Assembly (NCBI GenBank): GCA_943704525.1 | Contig: CALSCQ010000437.1 | Span: 1-21,794 of the forward strand | Direction: 5' to 3' | Length of the DNA stretch: 21,794 nucleotides | Source: Pigoraptor vietnamica | Lineage: Eukaryota > Opisthokonta > Filasterea | In this document: piece after piece, positions 1 through 8,727 of the stretch | Numbering within the stretch: position 1 is the first letter of the stretch | How the letters are laid out: every line of letters begins with the position of its first letter | Notes under the pieces: model-generated | Told to the model about the DNA's origin: nothing | Databases searched by the model: none | The model's input: the letters and a program-made list of their open reading frames with translations, nothing else | Translations under genes and position numbers: made by a program

Positions 1-95
<95 letters not shown>

Positions 96-110
96 ACACA
101 CACACACACA
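1..110. repeat. (CA)n microsatellite at the left edge
   Basis: Almost pure CA dinucleotide tract with one interruption (a G at 91). It probably lies in an intron of the alkaline phosphatase gene whose next exon begins near 188. The tract continues beyond the window edge. Confidence 0.95.
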
Positions 111-187
111 TTCATACATACACGCACACAGTTGTAAGAGTATTTCACCTCTCAGCCCATACTCACTCGCCGCAATGTACTCTGCAG

Positions 188-763
188 TGGACGCCGACGG
201 ACGGCCTTGCGGCACCATTCTCGAGGCGGCGGAAGCGGCGGGCTATCGCACGGGCATCGTCGTGACGTCATACATGACCGACGCGACGCCAGCCTCCTTC
301 TCCGCTCACGTGGGCGGGAGGTCGAGCAAGGATCTCATCGCCGAGCAGATGGTAAGTGGCCATGCCTGCGTGCGCGCGTACGTGCGTATGAATGTTTGCG
401 GATGTACAGTCAGCAGCCTGTGCATATGTGCGCGTGTGAGCGACTTTATGGTACTGTCTGCTGTCTAAAAGGTGCTTGTTTAGTCTCGTTCCGTTGCGAG
501 GCGGAGTGTATAAACTGCCCACATACTGTACGCTGACCCTTCTGATGTTTCTTGTGCCGTCCGCAGCTGTCGCAGGGCATCGATGTGCTGTTGGGCGGTG
601 GGCTTGGGTATTTTCTGCCGCGGACGGACCCGCAATCCCTTCGAGCGGACAACAAGAACCTCATTGAAACAGCGCGCGCGAACATGTCATACAACGTCAT
701 CACAGACGCCAACGACCTCGCGAAATTGAGCAGGTGGGGAGAACGTGCGGGTGCTGCAGGGGA

Positions 764-843
<80 letters not shown>

Positions 844-1199
844 CGTGCGTGCGTGTTACGAGAGTTTGATACTTCCGGGAGGTTTCTTTCTTTAAACGAG
901 TGCTTTTGTTGCGAATTGCAGCCTCCCTGTGCTCGGCCTCTTCAGCAAGGACTATCTCGACCTCGTCGTTGATCGCAACCGCGTGAGCACTGCCCCACGC
1001 CAGCCATCGCTGTCTGAAATGGTGGACGCGTCGCTGCGGTTGCTCACTGCGGCCACTGCGGCGTCGGAGAAGGGGTTCTTCCTCATCGTTGAGGGTAGCC
1101 AAATTGGTGTGTGCGCACGATACGTGTGGGCACGTGTGCGTGCATGTGTGCGTGTGTGTATGTGTGTGTGTGTGTGTGTGTGCGTGTGTGTGTGTGTGT

Positions 1200-1242
<43 letters not shown>

Positions 1243-2751
1243 GCGTGCGCACGTGCGTGACGTATCTGTGTAGCTGTGCGAACGGCTTTGCGACACGTGA
1301 TGGTGCATTTCTCCGCACACTCCTTATCTCAACAATGGGAATTGTCAGTGAATTGTTTCGTTTATCGCGAAAACTTGAGTCGCACTAAGTCGCAGTGCTG
1401 ATTTTCCCGTCTTGTTTATATGCCATTTCGTCCGCGCAGACATCGCGGGTCACATGAACGATGCCGTTGCGCTCGCTGCGGAGGCCGCCGAATACAACGA
1501 GGCATTCGCGCGTGTCTTGAAATTCGCACAGGGACGCACGGACACGCTGGTCGTGTCGGTAAGCGCTCATTACACGTCAATGCATCTTACTTGTGTTTTC
1601 TCTGTTTGACAGCGAGCCACCCGTGTCTGTATGTGCTCGAGCGTAGCGCTTTGAGTGTGCGTGTGTGTTTTTGTGCCTCACTCACGTGACTCCCGTCTGC
1701 AGACGTCCGACCACGAGACGGGCGGCCTCACTATTGGCTACCAATACAACATGTCGGGCCTTCCACCGGGTGTGTATTGCGTGCGGAGGCAACTCTCGGA
1801 GTCCGCGTTCCCTTCCCTCCTCTTCTATTTTGTCGTGCGCCAACATTTCCATGCTCAGTTGTGGTTTTCACGCCGTTTGGTGTCTCTCAGAGCGACAGAG
1901 TCGATGTGAAGCAACCCATGTGGCTGCCTTTTGAATTGAGGTCTCTCCCTCAGAGTGGGAGTCGATGGACACGGCGTCGGTAGTTCAAAGCTGATCCGAC
2001 ATGTCTCCCGCAGACTATGCATGGGACCCCCTTCCCCTCACCCGCGCGAATGCGTCCTCTCTCGCCGTCGCCTTGGACCTCCTCAAAGCCGCGAATGACT
2101 CGCGTCTCGACGAGGCCTACGTCCGCGATCGCACCTTCGGCACACTCCTCGGCATTAAGGACCCAACACAGGACGAAGTCGACGCCGTCTTGAAGGAGGC
2201 GAGCGACGAGAGTTCGCGGGCACAGAGTCGGTCTGACGTGCAGTTTGGCGCCCTCTCCCGCTTGATATCGCACACGGTGGCGAAGCGGTGCGGCATAGGC
2301 TTCACGACAATGGGCCACACGGGCGTTGATGTCAACGTATATGCGTACGGCCCCCGCGGGGCGTCGTTTGCCGGCAACCAGGACAACACGCGTGTGGGAC
2401 TGCGCCTGTGGGATGCGATGGGGCTCGACAGGGACGCGACGACGGAGGTGACGAGGAGGTGCGTTGGGATGCGTCCGCTCTTTGTTCGCTTGGGCGCACG
2501 CAATACCTCTGAATTTCGCGGCTTTTGTTCGAACAATGCCCAGAGAGAGTGTTGTCAATAAGCCATTTCGGGGCACTGTGCTCGTTCGTCCTACTTCGCA
2601 CTCTGCAAATTCGCCAACTGTGCTCACTCGTCAGCAGGACTCGCGCTGTGCTCATTCACTCCTCTGTCGTCGCAGGCGTTTTGGCAACCACACGCGCCGG
2701 GGATTGCGGCGAAGAGGCGCGTTTCGGCGCGATCCCGTGCACCCAGACTGA
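188..2751 (+). CDS. Alkaline phosphatase, 5'-partial, seven exons visible
   Basis: Hydrolyses phosphate monoesters using two zincs and one magnesium. Exons: 188(acceptor AG at 186-187)-351, 567-733, 922-1106, 1440-1558, 1703-1769, 2014-2458, 2676-2751; all joins keep frame with GT-AG ends. Family motifs in order are TDATPASFSAHV (the Asp-x-Thr magnesium region, Asp form as in fungal and bacterial enzymes), GIDVLLGGG, FFLIVEGSQID, SDHETGG (zinc Asp-His) and MGHTGVDVNVYAYGP (zinc His). The exon carrying the catalytic-serine motif lies upstream, outside the window, so the ATG at 175 is probably not the start. One oddity: the usual DHAGH zinc motif reads DIAGH across the 1106/1440 splice, keeping the Asp and the His four residues on. 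The C-terminus is uncertain: using donor 2459 gives a short Arg-rich tail ending at 2751, donor 2448 gives another tail, and read-through stops at 2561. An organellar, vacuolar or cell-surface site cannot be judged without the N-terminus. Confidence 0.9.
766..853. repeat. (GT)n then (GTGC)n microsatellite in phosphatase intron
   Basis: Pure GT run of about 74 bases followed by GTGC units. It lies wholly inside the intron 734-921 of the alkaline phosphatase gene, starting about 30 bases after the splice donor. Confidence 0.95.
1107..1245. repeat. Imperfect (TG)n tract beginning at a splice donor
   Basis: TG-rich tract with scattered CG and CA units in the intron 1107-1439 of the phosphatase gene. 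The donor itself (GTGTGTGC) is the first part of the tract, so many alternative GT dinucleotides lie just downstream. Confidence 0.9.
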
Positions 2752-2911
2752 CTTGATAAACACGGTTGAGTGAAAGCAGGAGTCCACGTGTCCATGTCCG
2801 CGCATTTGTACCACCATGTGCATCGTTTGCACACACAGCCGCAGTACGATGCTTAAAGCGCACCTCTCAGTAACCGGTACTGAGTCGAATATCATTGCTA
2901 TATTGTTACGC
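2752..2911. other. Short convergent 3' spacer between phosphatase and MGAT2
   Basis: The two stop codons (TGA at 2749-2751 on + and at 2912-2914 on -) are separated by 160 bases. No AATAAA signal or terminator structure was recognised; the 3' untranslated regions probably overlap. Confidence 0.5.
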
Positions 2912-4901
2912 TCATGGACGAAACCCGCCCGCCTCCCGTGTGCACAGCTCGTGGTCGCGTCGGTCGCCCCACCCGCCGTTAGCGATGTTGTGGGCTGCGG
3001 AGCGCTGCATTGTCGAACTCACGATACGCATTGTTTGGGGCTGCGCGGGGGTGTATGTGAGCCATATAGTATGCACACACCATGCGCGCGTGCCTGTTGC
3101 ATCGCAACAAGATCCATCTGCCTCACGTGACCCCACACATACCGCCTGCGCATACTCTGGCAGTTGGAAGCGCCCTTGCAGCTGCGCCATCAGCGGCGTA
3201 GGGTCGCAGTCCTTTCCGGGGCCCGTGTGCATGCCGCAAGAGCCAATGTGGAACACGCGCGGCAAAGTCACCAACAGCGAAACAAAGCCACGCAGCGGCG
3301 TCCCCGAGAGGCACCTGCGGTCGAAAGGTTGCGATACATCAACGCGCCGTCTAGAGGCATCACAACTGAACACAGACGGTTACTACGCCATCCTCGCCAA
3401 CACAGCCACCCACGCATGGGCACACCCGTAACTAGCGTAAGAAGATGCCCCGTTCAAAGGCATGTCAGAGGCCCACACGCCTCACTCGACAATACGAGAC
3501 AGGACACAGGAAACTTGGTGAACAGTGGCGAGAGGAGAGCGGCACGTGAACGACACTCACGGCTCACAGCAACCAGCAACACGCACCCCGTGCCCAGCTT
3601 CTGCAGCGACCAGTCCCAGTTGTAGTCGTCGTAGGTGCAAAACTCGCGCGCGCACCCTGCGATCGCCGCCCACGCACCTCGGTCCAGCGCCATGCCCATG
3701 TTGTGCTGGCTCGACCTCCACGCCACCGTTTCGGCCGTCGACGCCGTGGGGGACGGGCCGTCCGTGTACAAACCCAGCGTCATCACCCCGCAGTCCGGAC
3801 ACTGCGAGTTGCGAAGGGCGTAAAGGGCGGAGAGCGTCTCAAAGATGTCGGGAGAAACGACGTGGTCGCCCTCGAGAAAGAGCACGGGACCCGACCTCCC
3901 CGCCACCGCGCGCAGGCGGTCGAAGACAAAGTTGGCCTTCCACCACCTGCGTTAAAAGATGGGCGGGAATTAGAGGACGAGAAAGGTTGATTGCGTCGAC
4001 ATATCACCATTCCGCTCAAGAGGCGACAAGCACAGAGGTCGCGTGAAGGGCAGTGCAGCGCGCACATACACAACGGGACGCAAAGCACAGCCGCACGAAT
4101 AAGTGTGCGCCCCGCAAACGGACACCCAACAGGCACAAACGGCCAACACTTGACACGTGAAGTTTTACGCAACCAAGACATTGACATCCGCGGAACCGAG
4201 AAGGAGATGTCGGATCAACTTAAAATCATAGCAAAGACGTATGCCCATCGCCCCACAGAGGGACCTTCAGTCCTTATGCCGTAAACAGCTGTCCATCGAC
4301 TCCATGACCCCAAAGAGGGGAAGAGAGAGAGAGCGACGAAGTGCGCGCTCGGCCCACCAGTGGTGCTTGGTCATTACGAACGGCGCCTCGCGGTAGTGGC
4401 CATATTGGTCGGGGAACTCGGCGTTGTTGCACCGGCGACGACGCGCCTCATCGCGCGGCGTGTCACGTGGGCAGTCGTTGGGGTCCGTACCCTGCAGCGC
4501 GAGGCAGCCATAAGCCAACGCTGTGCGTGCGCGTGAGTGCGTGCGTGTGGGTATACGCACGGATGTGTGTGGGCGCGCGTGTTTGTATCACGGCGCGCGC
4601 TTGCGAGGGATGCGTGCGCGCGTGCGTTCATATATCGCGCAGGTGTGCGTGTGGATGCGCCGTCCACCCACCGGGAAGGACGACGGGTGCAGCTGCATCG
4701 CGTGAGGCATGAATATGGCCACGCACTGGGCAAAATCGACCGACCACGTAATCTCAAGCATGTCACGCGACCACAAATCGTGGCTGACGACGATGAGGGC
4801 GTCCTCGACACCCTGCGCGAATGCCAGCCCAACTCAGCGCGTGATTGGTGTGCGCAGCGTCTGCTATGCGTGTGTTGTGCGTGTGCATGTTAGGGATGTT
4901 C

Positions 4902-4976
<75 letters not shown>

Positions 4977-5270
4977 TGTGTGTGCGTGTGTGTGCGTGTT
5001 TCTCAAGTGTGTACGCGTGCAACTCCCTGCGCGCACATACCCGCGCCTTCCTCAAAGACTCTATCGTGTGCTTGAAGTAGTGCGGGCGGTCGTGCACCTT
5101 TCGAGGAGGCCAAGCATGTCAGCGGCGACAGAAGAGGTATCCAACAGGCATATCTGTTTCTACTCTCGCTTCTACATACACACACATGCCCCACGCACAC
5201 TGACACAGACACAGATCCAGACAACACAGGCAAATACACACACATACACACACAACACACACACACACGC

Positions 5271-5309
<39 letters not shown>

Positions 5310-5928
5310 GCACCTGTATCACAACCACAGGACCCTCCAGCGGACGTGAAGAGAACTTGCCCGCATTTCGAATGTGTTGCACTTCGTTCAGTTCCTCCAC
5401 ATACGCACGAAGCTTCCCTGCATCTTTCTCCCCAAATCGCGAGCGCCATTTTGCGTCAAACGCCTCGTCTCCGTGCGCCCCCGGGACCTTCTCGCGTGTC
5501 CCCTCTCCTTCGGGTCCATCGCCCCTTCCACGCAATTCTTCGTGCGCACCGCGCAATTCTCCCTCATCACCCACGCGGGAATTCTCGGCCTTCACAGCAT
5601 CCTCGCGCGGCTTCTCCGCCACGAATCGCTGCTCCCCCGTGCGCCGAATCTTATTGTCGTCAAAAAGCGCGTTCACCGCTCGCAGTCGGTCCTTCACGTC
5701 CTTCACGTGGCGTTCCAACGCAAGCACGCGCATTAATCCCAGCGCCGCCGCACTTTCAGCGGACTTGTCCCGCACACCGGCGCCCTCTTGACTCACAGCG
5801 CGGTTATGTGGCTCGGTGGTCGGCCATAGGGAGAAGGGAGGCCCCAGAAACGCGACGGCAGCTACGGCAGCAAGCAGAAACACGCAGACGCACACAGCGA
5901 CGCGGTGTGATCTTCGCCGTACGCGCAT
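2912..5928 (-). CDS. MGAT2: Alpha-1,6-mannosyl-glycoprotein 2-beta-N-acetylglucosaminyltransferase (GnT-II)
   Basis: Golgi enzyme that adds GlcNAc from UDP-GlcNAc to the alpha-1,6 mannose arm, committing N-glycans to the complex type. Seven exons (high to low): 5928-5314, 5097-5041, 4812-4672, 4491-4358, 3946-3587, 3314-3143, 3004-2912, giving 523 residues with every join in frame. It starts at an ATG (residues MRVRRR) followed by one hydrophobic segment at about 9-28, a type II membrane anchor, then a charged stem to about 195. Catalytic-domain motifs are VHDRP (206), SHDLWS, DPNDCPRD, FGHYREA-like YGHYREA, TKHHWWWK (split across the exon 4/5 join), FLEGDH (339-344), SSQHNMGMAL, FCTYDDYNWDW (418-428), FHIGSCGMH (457) and NGGWGDRRDHELC. 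The metal-binding acidic triplet is EGD where animal enzymes have EED; the last Asp is retained. Human MGAT2 is about 447 residues; the extra length here is mostly stem. In-frame reading further upstream has only a TTG, so 5928 is preferred. Confidence 0.95.
4902..4999. repeat. (TG)n microsatellite in MGAT2 intron 2
   Basis: Long TG tract with a few interruptions (TGAG, TGCG), inside the MGAT2 intron 4813-5040. On the coding strand of the gene it reads (CA)n. Confidence 0.95.
5235..5307. repeat. (CA)n microsatellite in MGAT2 intron 1
   Basis: CA tract with AACAC interruptions in the intron 5098-5313. On the coding strand it reads (TG)n and begins a few bases after the donor GTGCGT. Confidence 0.95.
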
Positions 5929-6160
5929 TTTCAGAGAGGGGCGCGGTGGCCACACGTGCAAAGTGCCTCAAAACGCAAATCATTCAGTGTGCGCGAAGAA
6001 CACGAACATCGAACATTTGTGGTTTGTTACATCTGTCCGATCACGTGTGCCTGTTACCCACCTCGCTGGTCAGGCACTGTTTGACAGCAAGTGACATATA
6101 TGCGGCATGTTCTCGTCGAACGCGAGAGTTGCTGTGCGCGGTTTGTGTGTGGCCGCGGAG
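5929..6160. promoter_or_regulatory. Divergent MGAT2/UreG intergenic region, candidate shared promoter
   Basis: About 230 bases separate the chosen ATGs of MGAT2 (-) and UreG (+), so both promoters must lie here or in the leaders. A CACGTG-type E-box half (CACGTGT) occurs near 6043 and again near 5953, and a CATATATG sequence at about 6095 lies upstream of an alternative UreG ATG at 6107. No transcription start can be assigned from sequence alone. Confidence 0.4.
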
Positions 6161-7326
6161 ATGGACGCCGGTGGGAACAACGTGTGCCAGTTCATGTCCG
6201 CTGGGTCACTGCACCCGCACGGCGACGGCGCCGGTGGGCAGTCGCAAGTGCTGGACCTTCCCTCATGCAACTGCCGCTTCGTTTGTTATAGCATTGCTGC
6301 TTGTTGTCAACGTCGCTTCTCTTCAACCTTTGAAAAAAAGCAAGCGAGTTCGTGGAGTCATTCTTCCGTTGGGCACTATTGTAAGCACTCTTTTACTAAT
6401 ATTGAACTGGATGCAAAACTGAAGGGCACACGCACACCCACGACCACGGCCACGACCACGGGCACGGGCATGGCCACGGCCACACGCACGACGTCCTCGA
6501 TCACCCCGGGTACTATGAGTTGCGCCCTGCGGTGAAGTTGCGGAAGGATTACCACGACCGTGCGTTCACGGTCGGCGTCGGTGGCCCAGTGGGAAGCGGT
6601 GGGCTTTTACGCGATCGAAGTGTGTGTGTCTGTCCCTTTGTGCGTGACCCGTGTTGTGTGAGGGAAGCAATGGAAGTGTGTGTGCGTGTGCCAGGCCGGC
6701 ACGCGTGACTCGTAGTTCAGAGGTGGAAGCGATGGAACCGTGTGTGTGTCACGTCGGCATGTCTGACGTGGTGTCGTGTGGGATGGTGTTGTGTTTTGCC
6801 GTGCATTTGGTACCGTCCCTTTGTTGCGATGGATAGAGTGACAACTCACCATCGAACTCTCTTTGAGTTCGTGTAGTGTGCTAATGCGGCCTCCTGTCTC
6901 ATCTACCAAGCACTCTGCCTTCGTGTGTAGTGGTAGGGTGGTGATAGAGCCTCGCGTGGTCTCTCGTATCGAGCACTCTGCCTTCGTGTGTAGTGGTCGT
7001 GTGACTTATTGTGGTTATACTGAAAACGCCCCGTGTGTTCCCAGGCAAGACGGCGCTCCTGCTTGCACTCTGCCGGCTGCTGAGTCCCACGCACAATATG
7101 TGCGTCGTGACAAACGACATCTTCACCAAGGAAGGTCAGTGGAGATCCCGTGTGTATGTTCTCTCGTGAGCCGTGTGTGCAATCGCTAGAAAGAGATGCG
7201 CACGTAGTGACGCCAAACTCATCGAATTGCTCCTTTTCCCGCCCACTCACACACGCACACGCGAACACGCCACATCTACATCCACGGGCGCACACATCCA
7301 CACACACGTATACATTCACACACTCG

Positions 7327-7365
<39 letters not shown>

Positions 7366-7631
7366 ACACACACACACACGCACGCACATGCATATCCTTC
7401 TTTCTATTCCTCTGGGTAAAGACGGCGAGTTCCTTCTGCGCAACAACGCGCTGGATCCCTCTCGCATTCGGATGGTGGAAACGGGCGGATGTCCCCACGC
7501 GGCGATCCGAGAGGACATCAGCGCAAACATGCTTATGGTGGAAGAGCTCACGGCGCAGTTCGAGTGAGTCAGTTGCACGACGCCCTAAGCGCGCACATAC
7601 GCACACGCACGCACGCACACACACGCACACG

Positions 7632-7684
<53 letters not shown>

Positions 7685-8433
7685 GCACGCACACACACGC
7701 ACACGCACACACGCACGCACACACACACACACACACAATACACGCCCACACTCCCACACACACACACGCACAATACACGCCCACACTCCCACACGCCGCG
7801 GTTCGTGGCGCCTCTCATCTCGCCATTGCACCGCGCCCTTCAGGCCCGAGTTTGTCCTCCTAGAGTCCGGTGGCGACAATCTAGCGGCCAACTTCAGCCG
7901 CGAACTGGCCGATTACACGGTACGAGTGCGACGCAGCGCAAACAAAACGGACGCACACGCACACGAATTTGTTCGCATGCACACAACGCACTGCGCGGTA
8001 CTGTTTGCGCCCGCACAGTATTCCTGTCAACGTGGGTCCTCCCATCCGTTCTTCTCACTGTACGTTCGGAGTTGTTGGACAACCATCTATGGTGTAGGCT
8101 GACCGGACACCCCACTGCATTTCCCAGATCTACGTGATTGACGTCGCCGGAGGGGATAAGGTCCCTCGCAAGGGCGGTCCCGGCATCACGCAGTCGGATC
8201 TCCTCGTTATCAACAAGACGGATCTCGCGGCTGCTGTCGGCGCCGACCTCGAGGTCATGAGGAGAGACGCGGCGCGCATGCGGCAGGACGGCCCGACGGT
8301 GTTTGCCCAGTGCCGCCACGGCGTCGCGATTCCGGAGATTGCGGAGCACATACTGAGGGCGATGCGGGTGGCGCACTCGCTGTCTGGGCGTGCGACGCAG
8401 CCTGCGCCCTCGGGACAGGTGTTTACAGTGTAA
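6161..8433 (+). CDS. ureG: Urease accessory GTPase UreG, six exons
   Basis: SIMIBI-class GTPase that delivers nickel to urease with UreF and UreH/D. Exons: 6161-6233, 6425-6598, 7045-7134, 7422-7563, 7844-7919, 8128-8433, giving 286 residues with all joins in frame. The N-terminus is a His-rich tract (about 26-46, repeats of HG/HT/HD) typical of plant and fungal UreG and able to hold nickel or zinc. The core shows P-loop GGPVGSGKT (77-85), [13 protein letters not shown], the metal-binding Cys-Pro-His (136-138) in [19 protein letters not shown] (167-172), [14 protein letters not shown] and the guanine-specificity motif NKTD (214-217). The first exon is the uncertain part: ATGs at 6107, 6161 and 6194 share one frame. 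6161 was chosen for its context (G at -3, G at +4). An alternative 44-base intron 6381-6424 with a TACTAAT-like branch site would give a longer N-terminus. No other urease gene is in the window. Confidence 0.95.
6909..6997 (+). repeat. 26-bp direct repeat pair in UreG intron 2
   Basis: The sequence AGCACTCTGCCTTCGTGTGT plus six more bases occurs exactly at 6909-6934 and 6972-6997, a 63-base period. It lies within the intron 6599-7044. A small hairpin (7-bp arms 6853-6859 and 6865-6871) precedes it. This looks like a local tandem duplication; no function is apparent. Confidence 0.85.
7236..7389. repeat. (CA)n-rich tract in UreG intron 3
   Basis: CA-rich sequence with CG and TA interruptions. 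The purest part is about 7328-7380. It lies inside the intron 7135-7421, on the coding strand as CA. Confidence 0.9.
7595..7794. repeat. (CA)n tract with higher-order duplication in UreG intron 4
   Basis: CA/CG-rich tract filling most of intron 7564-7843. At its 3' end a 26-base unit (beginning CACAATACACGCCC) is repeated exactly at 7734-7759 and 7769-7794, a 35-base period. Confidence 0.9.
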
Positions 8434-8727
8434 AGGTGTTGTTGTCGTGTGTTTCGTGCATCTGTGCTACATGCCCATGAGACTGCACGGTTGACCCAGA
8501 TGCACCCGCACGCGTTGGTACCCGAGCTGCAACTGCAGCCGAGGTCTGCTTTTCCTTGTAGTGGCAGTACATGCCCCACACAGTCCTATAGAGTTGGCCG
8601 CCGGCACCCACGACGTGCATGAAGCGGGTGAAGGGTCCTGTTATCGGCGATCATCTTGACTTGCGACAGAGTCACTTGGCATCTTCGCCCGTTTAGCTCA
8701 CCACGGATCTCGCCCGTTGTCCCATTC
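8434..8727. other. Convergent 3' spacer between UreG and F-box gene
   Basis: 294 bases between the UreG stop (TAA 8431-8433) and the stop of the oppositely oriented F-box gene (TGA, 8728-8730 on -). No coding signature, RNA gene or clear polyadenylation signal was recognised. Confidence 0.5.

Noticed and set aside
1-110. CA repeat as a telomere or CRISPR-like array
   Set aside because: A simple dinucleotide repeat with no unit-spacer structure and no telomere-type G-rich hexamer.
446-1318. 290-codon open frame on - made of His-Thr repeats
   Set aside because: It is a translation of CA microsatellites and antisense phosphatase exons, not a histidine-rich gene.
5346-6422. 358-codon open frame on + across MGAT2 exon 1 and the UreG leader
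   Set aside because: It is antisense to the MGAT2 anchor and stem, then runs through the divergent promoter; the hydrophobic stretch at its end lies in the predicted UreG intron.
8680-8727. Possible tRNA-like sequence (TTTAGCTCACC)
   Set aside because: It resembles a D-loop box only; no TTCGAAT-type T-loop, acceptor stem or cloverleaf could be drawn around it.
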